A stretch of DNA of 64,000 nucleotides, taken from contig JAJUBI010000001.1 of NCBI GenBank assembly GCA_022419385.1, positions 1,426,001 through 1,490,000 of the forward strand, in the 5' to 3' direction. Of the stretch, positions 11,240-21,224 are shown in pieces. The stretch's first letter is position 1, and every line of letters starts with the position of its first letter. The DNA comes from Paraconiothyrium sp. Pb-2020. Taxonomy: Eukaryota > Ascomycota > Dothideomycetes > Pleosporales > Didymosphaeriaceae. The translations under genes were made by a program, and so were the position numbers. Below the pieces are notes generated by a model, which was not told the DNA's origin, searched no databases, and saw only the letters and a list, made by a program, of their open reading frames with translations.

Positions 11240-12240
11240 TTATGCGGCACATTTCTCTTTATCGGTACCGCTGTCATCCTCGCACCGCCTAATCGAGAGT
11301 GGCTTTGCATCATCATGGCTGTGCTCAAGCTCTTCTGCTGCTGCAGCTCTTTGATTCAGTAACGAAAGATAGGTCTGCCATCCTATCGCGATAACACCGC
11401 CGAATATGCTGCGGTACTCGATGGGTATGAAAGCAAACGAGAATGCTGTGACTGCGGGCCAGAGCTTGCAGCTGTTGATCCACGACACAGGCACCGTGTT
11501 CTTTATGCGCTCGATGGTCTCAGGGATGGTCATGCCAGTGAGGAGCGATTGCATACCGAAAAAGTACGAATTGAACAAGGGCGTAAAGAGAAGTTGGTTG
11601 ACTGTGACCTACACATGTGCGTCAGCTTCAATCGCACAGAGACCAGGAGGGTGAAGAAACGTACCTTTGTCGCCAGCGACAGGGTCTTAGAGCTGTAGTT
11701 GAAAGAATTACTCAACCACAAAAACCACTTGTATCCCGGCACTGCGGCCGCACCCCCGATCAAAAGGGCCCTTCCTGTTCTCGCCCAGTCCCTCTCTTCA
11801 GCCCACGCCTGCAACCCCTTCTCCACCTCCACCTCCTCCTCACCCTCCGCACTTTCTAAAACCTCAGCTGGCGACCCAATACTCTGCGCTACAAAGTCGC
11901 CCACCAAATAGATGACCAGCGAGCTCACAAACTGCGTCATGTACGGCCTCCTCCTTTGCACCCTACCGTAAGCGCGGAATGGCTCGTAGATGGGCTCAAG
12001 CCATATCCAACTCGGTCCAGGTATGGTGGTAACAGATTCAGGCGCCTTCTGCCCCACGGGCTTGGGCGACGCAATCCATCGTTTCGCTGTCTTGGTGGTA
12101 CCGTAGCGGGCTTCGCGCAGTAGGTCCGCTGTGCGACTGTGAGAATGCGGGGTGGTTGTGCGCCGAAGGCCTGCATGCAGAACCCAGGCGCGCGACGTGA
12201 TTATCATGGTATCGTGGCGTGGTAGTAGGACGCCAGTCAT
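11240..12240 (-). CDS. Mpv17/PMP22 family membrane protein (Sym1-like)
   Basis: Mpv17/PMP22 proteins are four-helix membrane proteins of mitochondria or peroxisomes; yeast Sym1 is the mitochondrial example. Exons 12240-11665 and 11608-11240 join in phase 0 across a 56-bp intron and give 314 residues. The join restores KTLSLATK-VTVNQLLFTPLFNSYFFG, a family hallmark. Other family blocks are RRPYMTQFVSSLVIYLVGDFVAQ, RDWARTGRALLIGGAAAVPGYKWFLWL and the C-terminal PVSWINSCKLWPAVTAFSFAFIP..FGGVIAIGWQTYLSLLN. The first ~60 residues are Arg/Ser/Thr-rich with few acids, consistent with a mitochondrial presequence. The hydrophilic tail after the last membrane helix is longer than usual. An in-frame Met at residue 12 is an alternative start. 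Confidence 0.85.
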
Positions 12241-12474
12241 GGCATATACATTGTGAACAAGGTTGGGAATGAAGAAATGATGAATGTCATCTGGCTGCGA
12301 CTTGTGACAAAAGCCGCTACGCTTTCGGCTTTCGGAAAGCGGGACCGGAATGGTGACAGCGCACTATGCACATCGGGGGCATTAAACGAGAATATAACGG
12401 AGAATGGCTGAGTAAGCTTCTAACCGGCGTGAATCTCCTCCTCCAGGCATCAAACAGCCTTCGCGACAACAACC
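12241..12474. other. Short intergenic region upstream of the hexokinase relic
   Basis: I searched all frames here for the missing hexokinase N-terminal part and found none. Confidence 0.5.
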
Positions 12475-13866
12475 GTGAACACAGCCATTGACAGAACTCT
12501 GGCTCGTTCCATAAGGAACTATGGCTCGCTTCTGCAATATCTCGTCACGGAGGTTTATCTTGTTCCCGAACGATCGCGCGCGTACCAGGAACAGTACAAG
12601 CTCCCTATATCTATCAAGACTGCTAGCGCCGATGAACTCTGGAACCACGTAGCAGAGAAGCTGGATGTTTTTGTTGAGACCACAGGGTTAGGGAAGGAGT
12701 ACAATGACAGCAATAAAATGCCTCCCGGTTTCACGTTCAGCTACCCTGCCACACAACAGCGTATAGATCACGCAGTGTTACAGCGCTGGACCAAGGGTTT
12801 CGATATTGACGGCGTAGAAGGCCACGACGCTGCTGCTCAGCTCCGCGAGGAGATCGAGGGCAGGGCGTTGCCGCTCGATCTGATATGCGTCATTAATGAT
12901 ACTGTCGGCGCCATGGTCGCATCAGCCTACAGTGACTCCTCGACCATCTTCGGCGGCATCTTCGGCACCGGTTGCAACGCCGCATACATGTCGTCCATCT
13001 CGTCCATAAAAAAGCTTTCACCCCATGACGAGAGACTGGAAGATTCAAACAGACATAGAACGGGCTAGATGGCTATCAACTGCGAGTACGGCGCTTTCGA
13101 TAACGCGCATGTAGCGTTATCAAGGACGAAGTACGATGCACAGATTGATGAGGAAAGCCCGAGGCCTGGACAGCAGACATTCGAGCAGTTATCCGCGGGT
13201 CTGTACCTGGGAGAGATCTTCCGGTTGATATTGGTCGAGCTCGCTGATCGGGGACTTGTCTTCAAGGGCCAGGAGAGGAACGGCGATGGCAAGTTGCGAG
13301 AGCGATACTCGATCGATACCGGCTTTCTCTCACAGATTGAGAATGATGAGAGTCCAGCCTTCACCAAGTCTCGCGACATGATCAAGGACGTGCTGGGGCT
13401 AGATGTGAAGGATGAAGAGCTGGAGCTTTCACGGAGGGTAGCGGAGCTTATTGCTGTCAGAGGTGCTCGTTTGTGTGCCTGTGGCGTTGCAGCGATATGC
13501 CTGAAGGAAGGCATCAAGGAGGGTCATGTTGCCGCGGATGGCAGTGTGGCGAACAAGCATCCGAAATTCAAAAAGAGGTGGGCAAAAGCCCTGGGGGAGA
13601 TATTGAACTGGGACGGGAGAGGCGAAAAACAGGATCCCATAGTTATGACCAATGCGGACGATGGGAGTGGAGTCGGGTGTGCAATTATTGCCGCAATGGA
13701 ATTAGAGGAGGGCAAAGCACGAGGAAAATCCAAAGTTGGGAATGGAACTGTTCACGTAGAAGCACCACCACGTTCTCATACTGAGGGCAGAAAGCCAGGT
13801 AATCTCATATCATACAATGAGCTTTTCGATTCCATTCGTCATGAAAGGCTATGTACACAGAATTGA
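12475..13866 (+). pseudogene. Truncated hexokinase paralogue with in-frame stop
   Basis: Hexokinases phosphorylate hexoses with ATP. One reading frame carries hexokinase blocks from EQYKLPISIKTASADELWNHVAEKLD through GFTFSYPATQQRIDHAVLQRWTKGFDIDGVEGHD, INDTVGAMVASAY and FGTGCNAAYM. It meets a TAG at 13066-13068, then resumes immediately in the same frame with MAINCEYGAFDN, SPRPGQQTFEQLSAGLYLGEIFR, ELSRRVAELIAVRGARLCACGVAAI and DGSVANKHPKFK. No GT..AG pair removes the stop in frame. The N-terminal ~100 residues, including the LDLGGTN-type phosphate/sugar-binding segment, are missing or unrecognisable (YGSLLQYLVTEVYL may be its remnant). Most likely a decaying paralogue; a non-catalytic hexokinase-like protein translated from one part cannot be excluded. 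Confidence 0.75.
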
Positions 13867-13995
13867 AGCGGCCGCATTGCAGCACATGCAAAAGAACAAA
13901 TAGGTCTCAGCCTATATCCAAGAACATACTCTCAAGTAACCAGCCCGTCTACACGGTAGACGAGAATGTAGAAGATCGTAAAGGAGGTGACACGT

Positions 13996-15135
13996 TTAAG
14001 CGAAGTCACGGGCGTGAGCGCGGCGAGCGAAAGCGCGGGCGAAGCGCTTCGCGGTGGCAGAGCCAGTCTTGGTCTCGAGCCACGAGATGAACTCGGAGAT
14101 GGTGAAGGACTCTGGGAGGGTGGAGCCGGAGCCGGATCCCTCGTTGTTCTCGACAGCGGTGGCAGTGGGCTGAGCAGCGGACTGGGTAGCAGAGGCACCG
14201 GTGTCGTAGCCAGAGCCGATGGTGGGAGCAGGAGCTGCGATAGCAGAGGAGGTAGCAGCGGGAGCAGAGGTGGCGGCGGCGGAAGAGACGGCGGCAGCAG
14301 AGGTGGTAGCGGCGGCGGAAGAGACGGCGGCGGAAGAAGCGGCCGCGGTGGCAGTGGGAGTAGCAGACGAAGCCGGGGCAGCGGAAGAAGCACTGCCAGA
14401 GCCGGAGCCGCTGGAAGCACCATCCCAAACCTCCGGTCCAGGGACGTCGTAGCCAGCGCTACCGGAAGCAGTGCAGGCGACGTCTCCGCTGTAGATGTTG
14501 CACAGAACACCTGGGTCGGTGGCAGAGTAGGCGCCAGGGAAGGCGACACCCGAGGGGAGGCTGGTCGAGCCAGAGCCCGTGACCTTGATCTGACCGCAGC
14601 CGTTGTAGAACTGAGTCTTGCCCTGGGTGCTAGCCTCGTGAAGAGCAATGATCTCAGGGCGGATCAAGTAGTCACCGGCGGCGAGGTCGGGGATCTTGAC
14701 GTTGATGAGGCCCTTGTTGGTGATGAAGTTGTCAACACCCCAGGTTGTACCAGTCAGACCATCCTGCTGAAGCTTGACCCAGACGTCGCCGTCTCCGTTG
14801 GACTCGGCAGGAGCAATGTAGACAATGACGGGTCCCTTGTGGGAAGAGGCAATGGGCTCGTCGGCGTCACCAGAAGTGGAGGCACCGTCGTTGTGGTGCC
14901 ACTGGAGGCCGATCTCAGAGCCAGCAGCAACCTCGATGGTATCGGCCGCCTCGGTGCCACCGTTGCATGTCATGGCGCTTGAGGTGACATCGAGGATGGG
15001 GTTGTTGCTGTTGGAAGGAGTGCGGACAGCAGTGTGCTGGCCCTGGTCCTTTCCATCAATGACGAAACTCTGAAAAGTAGCGTGTGCAGCGGCGAGCTTG
15101 CCAGCAGCGAGAGCGAAAGCAACAGCGGTCTTCAT
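13996..15135 (-). CDS. AA9 lytic polysaccharide monooxygenase, secreted
   Basis: AA9 enzymes oxidatively cleave cellulose or xyloglucan using a copper ion. The gene is intronless and gives 379 residues. Residues 1-17 form a signal peptide ending LAAA, so H18 becomes the N-terminal His of the copper brace. The second brace His is H99 (SSHKGPVIVY) and the axial Tyr is Y177 (QFYNGCGQI). Second-sphere H166 and Q175 keep the family's spacing to the Tyr. C57 and C180 probably form the usual disulfide. After about residue 250 comes a long Ser/Ala/Thr-rich linker, then a short tail ESFTISEFISWLETKTGSA and basic residues instead of a CBM1. An upstream in-frame ATG at 15183 would spoil the signal peptide, so I start at 15135. 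The 3' end is convergent with the hexokinase relic. Confidence 0.93.
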   Translation of the reverse strand: MKTAVAFALAAGKLAAAHATFQSFVIDGKDQGQHTAVRTPSNSNNPILDVTSSAMTCNGGTEAADTIEVAAGSEIGLQWHHNDGASTSGDADEPIASSHKGPVIVYIAPAESNGDGDVWVKLQQDGLTGTTWGVDNFITNKGLINVKIPDLAAGDYLIRPEIIALHEASTQGKTQFYNGCGQIKVTGSGSTSLPSGVAFPGAYSATDPGVLCNIYSGDVACTASGSAGYDVPGPEVWDGASSGSGSGSASSAAPASSATPTATAAASSAAVSSAAATTSAAAVSSAAATSAPAATSSAIAAPAPTIGSGYDTGASATQSAAQPTATAVENNEGSGSGSTLPESFTISEFISWLETKTGSATAKRFARAFARRAHARDFA

Positions 15136-16553
15136 TTTCTTGATTGGTTGGACGTTTTGGTTGAAAGTGAGAGTATATTTCAAAGGATAAACGAGAGAAG
15201 GGTAGACGAATGGATGCTCGAAAACGGGAACGAGTGAATGCTAAAGAGCGTGTAGAAAATGAGGGTGCAGCTTCAAGCTTGTTCTTTCCACAAAGCAGAG
15301 GCTGAAGCTCTTATACTCATCCCACCAACTTCGCGGGATTGCGTCCAAGGACCTGGAAATGACAGCCCTAGTGCCACGCCTGCATCATGTTACCGAGCAT
15401 TAGTGTACGGCCAAGCCAATTCTCAATCAATCTCATGAGGACTAGGACGAATATGATGATGGCGTATACTTACTAGCTGCCGCAGGGCGACGAAATGGGG
15501 CTGGCTCAACCGCGCCGCCAAGCAGTTTGATGAGTTCATGACGGTGCAGGGACAAAACGGCATCGCTTAGATGCTTGTCCATGAATTCCATCCGCTGGAC
15601 GTCTGGGTCGTCGAATGACAGTCGGTTTCCCAAGGAAACTGAAACGTCCCAGTAAGATGCACTCGTGCATGAGTGGTCTGGAAAGCAAAACACCAATCCT
15701 CGGCGACAAACGAAACGTCATGCGTTCATGGCGTTATCAGAGGTGCGATCAGAGGCGAAGGCATCAGGTTATGCGCCGTGGTCTCTACGATGCATGCGTA
15801 CCGCGACTGCAGCACCTTCGGGAGACGGCCGCATCACGCGCAGGCATGGCTATCAGAGTGAGTGGGCAATCTCCACTGCAGCGAGACGCTCGCAAAGATT
15901 GCGCTGCGTGGACTACGTGGACTGTCATCTCGGCTCCGAAGGCTTGGGGCGAAGGGTGGGCGATGGAGGCACGGGAGGTAGCGTGTGGTGGAGTCGATTT
16001 TTCCGTTCGCATGTTACAGGTTTGAAACGGAATCCTGGTGGAGCAGCGCGCCGGACCATGGCCTCGAGCCAGCCACCCTGTCGCCAAGCGTTGGTGGTCG
16101 GTGGTCGGTTCTCGGCTCGCCCTCGTCGTGAGTCGTGAGATTGATGAGTGTGCAGTTCGCTTGCACCACCATGGGTGTGCGGGACGAGCATCGCCAAGCT
16201 GTCTTGGCTGCTTGTGTTCCGAACGCGACGCCGTCCGCGACACTCAACACCATGGCACGCCTGTCGACGAGTTGACGATGGTTTTGTTGAACACCAGGTG
16301 GACTTCTGCAATGGACGGGTTCGCTTCTCAGAGCAAGCGAATGACTGGTGGAACAAGATAAGCCGACGCCGCTGCGGTGTGGGTACTACCCGCGGTTAGC
16401 ACAAGACCAAACGTGGGGAATCGGGGCAACAATCCCTCTCCGCTCTGGGGAACACGACGGCGGCCGCTATCGAAGCTCCCCATATGTAAAAGGCGGTTCC
16501 CGGGCCACATCTGCTGCTTGCTAGGCAGTCAGCAAACCTCAGCCTTGCCCAAA
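15136..16553. other. Intergenic region AA9/sugar porter, 1.4 kb
   Basis: It holds the two divergent promoters. A minus-strand frame at 15442-15696 (84 codons, with SFDDPDVQRMEFMDKHLSDAVLSLHRHELIKLLGG) looks mildly coding but is unrecognised and has no partner exon. The many other frames at 15600-16400 overlap on both strands and look spurious. Confidence 0.45.
16413..16450 (+). promoter_or_regulatory. Two candidate CreA (SYGGRG) sites upstream of the sugar porter
   Basis: GTGGGG at 16413-16418 and CTGGGG at 16445-16450 lie 104-141 bp before the start codon and match the consensus of the carbon-catabolite repressor CreA. The motif is short and frequent, so this is only suggestive. Confidence 0.3.
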
Positions 16554-18207
16554 ATGCCGTCCCAATTCTTCAAGAACCGCAGGGTGTACCTGCTCACCAG
16601 TGTGGCCTACATGGGCAGTCTTTTGTTCGGTGAGTGACGTGACGAAGTGGTAAGCTTTGTTAGTCTGACCCCTGTAGGCTACGACACCGGAGTAATGGGC
16701 AGTGTCCTATCGCTCAAAGCCTTCAAAAAGGACTTTGGACTACCCACGGACTCTTCTGGTTTCGCCAGCTCAAAGAATGCGTACGTGTCGTCCAACGTAG
16801 TCTCGCTCTTGACCGCCGGATGCTTCTTTGGTGCCATCGCCGCGGCTTTCCTCAACGAACGCTTCGGTCGTCGTTACTCTCTCATGGGTTTCTCCGTCAT
16901 CTTCCTCATCGGTGCAGCTATCCAGACGGCAGCCCACCATGAGATCGGAATGATTTACGGTGGTCGTGTCATTGCTGGCCTAGGTATCGGTGGTATGTCA
17001 TCTATCACCCCAGTGTTCGTATCAGAGAACGCGCCGCCCGCAGTCCGTGGACGTATTGCCGGGCTTTTCCAGGAGTTTCTCGTCATCGGATCAACTTTCG
17101 CCTACTGGCTGGACTACGGTGTGGCCCTCCACATCCCGGCATCTACTAAGCAGTGGAGAGTGCCCGTGGCCATCCAGCTCATCCCGGGCGGCATCATGCT
17201 CCTTGGACTTTTTTTCTTGAAGGAATCCCCTCGTTGGCTCATGAAGCAGGGACGGCATAGTGAGGCCGCCGAGTCTCTTGCTCACATCCGATGCGAGTCG
17301 GTAGACAACCCAGATGTCGTGACAGAGCTTGCCGAAATCCGTGCTGCCATCGAAGAAGAGCTAAACGCCACTGAGGGGGTCACCTGGCGCGAATGCCTCA
17401 TACCGGGAAACCGTTATCGTTTCATCACCGGCTTCGTGCTGATGTTCTGGCAACAGTTCAGCGGAACCAACAGGTAAACTTGTCCTCACTTGTTCGTATC
17501 AGTGGAAGGCGGATACTGACTTTCGTTCCAGCATCGGTTACTATGCACCCCAGATCTTTCAAACTGTCGGTGTATCGAAGAACAACGCCTCCCTTTTTGC
17601 CACCGGTGTCTACGGAACTGTCAAGGTCATCACTACCGGAATCTTTCTGATAGTTGGCATCGATTTCGTTGGCCGCAAAAAGTCCCTCATGGCTGGTGCA
17701 GCCTGGATGGCAGTAATGATGTTCATCATCGGAGCCGTGTTAGCCACCCACCCACCGGACACATCATCGGGCTCAGTCTCTCAAGCATCGATTGCCATGG
17801 TTGCCATGATCTATCTCTACGTCATCGGGTACTCTGCGTCCTGGGGACCCGTGCCCTGGGTGTATCTGTCTGAAATTTTCCCCACGCGACTCCGCGCATA
17901 TGGTGTAGGCATGGGAGCGGCGACTCAGTGGCTGTTCAATTTCGTCATCACAAAGATCACACCCGAGGCCATCAATCATATCGGCTGGAGAACTTTCCTG
18001 ATGTTCGGCATATTCTGTTTATGCATGGGTATCTTTGCGTTTTTCTTCATCAAGGAGACAAAGGGCCGCACGTTAGAAGACATGGACGTATTGTTTGGCG
18101 CTGTTTCGGCGGAGCAGCGCGCGCAGGATGTGGAGAAAAGCATGGCAGTTGAAAACAAGAAGATGGAGCTTGAGGAGAGGGAGGAGGCCGGGAAATCGAC
18201 CAAATAA
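16554..18207 (+). CDS. MFS sugar porter family transporter (quinate/hexose-permease-like)
   Basis: This is a plasma-membrane proton symporter or facilitator of the sugar porter family. Exons 16554-16629, 16678-17473 and 17532-18207 join through introns of 48 bp (phase 1) and 58 bp (phase 2), giving 515 residues and about 12 membrane helices. The joins restore SLLFGYDTGVMG and FWQQFSGTNSIGYYAPQIF, both family motifs. Other signatures are NERFGRRYS, GRVIAGLGIGGMSS, KESPRWLMKQGR, GPVPWVYLSEIFPTRLRA and KETKGRTLEDMDVLFG. The C-terminal tail is charged. Substrate cannot be decided from sequence; quinate, xylose or another monosaccharide is possible. Its neighbour AA9 suggests plant-wall sugar uptake. 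Confidence 0.9.
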
Positions 18208-19361
18208 GGAATCCACCCACGGTGCTAAGTGTGACTGCGGATCTGTCCGACAAGTAGTTTTATAGCTCCGGAATTGGTCTGCTTGGCTGCTAGTGAGCAG
18301 ATTTGCGACCATTACCTTAGGGCAGCAGCAAGTGCCAACCTCGAGTCACACTTGCTGGCTTATCTGAATCGAATCTTGCGCCCCTGCCCCAGCTTCTTGA
18401 CTTGTCAAAACAAACAATCACAAATCTGTCAATTTGCTGTACCAAGCCAAGACTTCGGGCAACTGTCTACACTTGACGAGTCTGTCACCGCGCCCCGCTT
18501 ACCGTGACTGCTTACATTCTAAGTCTTATCTTAGGCTTCAGCTCCATGTTTGTCCTGACGAACTTGAGAGGAAATATGCCACCTACCATTTGATAAAGAA
18601 TTAGAGAGCAAGACAAAGAGTTGCGTGAGGATAGCTTCGCTAGCAACACACTTGTTCGTCTGCTCGCTGAGCGGGGAACCACTGAATGGCACAAGCCCAA
18701 CCATGCTGAGCTGCTCGTTGTTTTCATGCCTCCTTTCTTCAAGAGAAATTGCGAACAGCTCCTACGACCATCCCAGGAAGTGGTGTGATCAAGGCTACGC
18801 AGTACGACGCGCAGCCCATAGGGAAGCCATGGAAAGTCGAGGATGAGCGATGAACTGGCGCATCCCAATCGAGGACTGGGGTAAGTATGCGTAGATGTGT
18901 TCACTACTCGGGAAAGCTTCCGCGGTTAATCCTGAGAAAAACTGGTCTTCATGAGAGGTAGTGGGCGATTCATGCAAAGACGCCTGGCGGTGTTTCCGAT
19001 GGCCTCGGCAATGCAGTGGGCGAGATCCTCTTCGAAAGGGATCTCTAGTATTCATACCAGTCTCTATCGAACTCAAGTCTCTCATCAAGCGTGCTTTCTA
19101 CGTTACTGCGTTCACTCATGTCATCCGAGTATTCGCGATCCAGAATGCCAGTGACGTCATGCAAATCGACTTCGATTGGCCGCTTTTGCGATGATGTATC
19201 AGGACGTAGCTGTGAACATGCCTTAGATATACATATGCATACATAACTCACAGCGCATCCCACCCAACACAAGAGCAAGCAGAAAGTCCAATATACAAGT
19301 TCGTATCCGGCCGTGTGAGCGGCTGAAGCTTGAGCTGTCAGGTGAACCAAATTACACAACC
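18208..19361. other. Intergenic, no gene recognised
   Basis: Short overlapping frames only (18512-18904 minus is the longest). No splice-supported coding sequence was found. Confidence 0.45.
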
Positions 19362-20513
19362 ATGGCTTCAGCATCCACTAAGGCTTCCTGGCTCCCTATA
19401 CCCTCTTCACCAAACGGAACAACGTGTAATGTGCACCTCCTACAAGCCGGTGGCCTCCTCATTCCATACGACCGTGTTCTCCTCCCCGGGCCAAAACAAC
19501 AAAGCCACACCGTCTCCCCAGACTACGACCCCACAAAAAGCGAAAAGTACTATGTTCCCGACTACTGCTTCCTCATTGAGCACCCACCGACCGGAGACCA
19601 CTACATCTTTGATCTCGGCATGCGCAAAGACCTTGACGCCCTCCCGCCCATAATCAAGAAGACCACGCTACCAGTATTCACCCCATTCCCAAAGAGCCCA
19701 GCGGAGATACTGAAGAAGTATGGAAATTCGCAGGAGCAGCCTGAGAAAGTCAAGGCAGTGCTGTTCTCGCACGTGCATTTCGACCATGTAGGTGACGGAG
19801 CAACAGCGGGTTTTACACATGCGGAGCTTTGGGTTGGCCCAACGACGTGTACGTACGCAAGGCCGGGCTATCCTGATGCGGAAAACGCGCCTGTCTTGTC
19901 GGATAACTTTCCTACGGATGGAAGTAGGAGGATTGTTGAAGCGTATATTAGCGATGGGCGATTGGAACAAGATGGAGATAGCAGAGCGGGCAAGGTAGCG
20001 CAGGGGAAGAAGGAGGGAAAGTACGAAGCTGTGGAGTTGAGAGATGCAGGGGATGGATGGATTGGTCTCGGGTCTTTCGATCGCGCATTTGATGTGTTTA
20101 GGGATGGATCAGCGTATCTGATTGATGCACCGGGGCATTCGCCGGGACATCAGATGCTGCTTGTGCGCGTTACTGCCGCTTCGCATGGGAATTCGCCAGC
20201 GTCTTCGTCGTCTGATGAGGACAGCTTTGTACTCCTGGCTGGCGACTGCTATCATCATCCGGACCTCTTGAAAGATCCTGAACGAACAGCGCGTCCGCCA
20301 TATTCAAGGGGCTCCATGCATTCCGATCCTGAAGTAGCGATCAAGACTATACATCGTACGCAAGCTTTTGCTCACAAAGATAATGTTTGGGTCATGGCGG
20401 CGCACGACTTCAGCATTGGAGAGACTTTGAGGAAGGGTGAGAAGGAGATCGGGGGTCTCATTTTGATTAATGACTGGCGAAGGAGAAAGTGGAAGTCGTA
20501 TGCGCACTTGTAA
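19362..20513 (+). CDS. Metallo-beta-lactamase-fold hydrolase
   Basis: An intronless 383-residue protein of the metallo-beta-lactamase superfamily, in the cytosolic lactonase/glyoxalase II-like branch. The di-zinc signature HVHFDH is at residues 137-142 (FSHVHFDHVGDGAT). Further ligands are in DAPGHSPGHQMLL, LLAGDCYHH and VMAAHDFSI near the C-terminus. The N-terminus (GTTCNVHLLQAGGLLIPYDRVL) resembles fungal N-acyl homoserine lactonase-like proteins. No signal peptide. The residues between about 190 and 215 are poorly conserved and charged. The substrate is unknown. Nothing in the neighbourhood (NoxB on one side, a transporter on the other) fixes its role. Confidence 0.88.
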   Translation: MASASTKASWLPIPSSPNGTTCNVHLLQAGGLLIPYDRVLLPGPKQQSHTVSPDYDPTKSEKYYVPDYCFLIEHPPTGDHYIFDLGMRKDLDALPPIIKKTTLPVFTPFPKSPAEILKKYGNSQEQPEKVKAVLFSHVHFDHVGDGATAGFTHAELWVGPTTCTYARPGYPDAENAPVLSDNFPTDGSRRIVEAYISDGRLEQDGDSRAGKVAQGKKEGKYEAVELRDAGDGWIGLGSFDRAFDVFRDGSAYLIDAPGHSPGHQMLLVRVTAASHGNSPASSSSDEDSFVLLAGDCYHHPDLLKDPERTARPPYSRGSMHSDPEVAIKTIHRTQAFAHKDNVWVMAAHDFSIGETLRKGEKEIGGLILINDWRRRKWKSYAHL

Positions 20514-21224
20514 ACGTTTGTGGTAGCTTAAGACCTGATGTGTCTTTTTATATAGTACATAGCGGGAATTGAAGAGATCCATTGTGATTCGGGTATCGAC
20601 ATCAACACCACCTCTGCATCTCTACCACATCGAGTGACTATCTTGTACCAAACACAGTCTCCTTTCCCCGACCAGGCAAAAAAAACGGAAGCAATCTGCC
20701 ACGCAGCGAAGCCGAAGCGATATCATCCGGCTACGACTGCCCGCGCATGCGCGGAGCCTGAGGACAGTAGGGCACAGAATTTCTCACAAGAGCGCGATTG
20801 AGTTCAGCCGCGCGCGACGGGTGGTGTTTTGAGTGGCTGCTCGCATGAACAAAAGTGGCGTGTTCTACCCTGTTTATAAGTCGGTCTGATACACCGTCAA
20901 ATATGCGATTCGTAAGCTCTCCCTAGACTCATCTGGCGAAGGACAGAGGCGTGAATTAAGTGATGTGCGTCTTTGATGGACATTTTGAGTATTTTTGCTT
21001 CATTGTTTACATGATGGTTTTGGTTATGAGTATCGTATCGCGTCTTTCGCCTTCGCAGCGCGGCTGCACAAGACTTTGGGGTACTAGGTGCTAAGGTAGG
21101 TATGGTAATAATACGCTTTGCAGAAATACATGAAACGCCTCCACCACCACCGCTAAACAGCGGGTTCGAAGAAATATGTACTTGGTGATGAAGTTGAGGT
21201 GCAATGCAGATGCAAATGCAGCGT
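20514..21224. other. Intergenic between convergent genes
   Basis: 3' flanks of the hydrolase gene and of noxB; no coding signal recognised. A CCACCACCACC stretch at about 21,140 is simple sequence. Confidence 0.45.

Noticed and set aside
13020..13068. An intron removing the TAG in the hexokinase relic
   Set aside because: The only acceptor that removes the stop is the TAG itself (phase 0), and all upstream GT donors are in phase 2, so the frame cannot be kept.
14006..14982. Long Gly/Ser- or Ala-rich frames on the plus strand and in another minus frame
   Set aside because: They are mirror images of the repetitive Ser/Ala/Thr linker of the AA9 gene.
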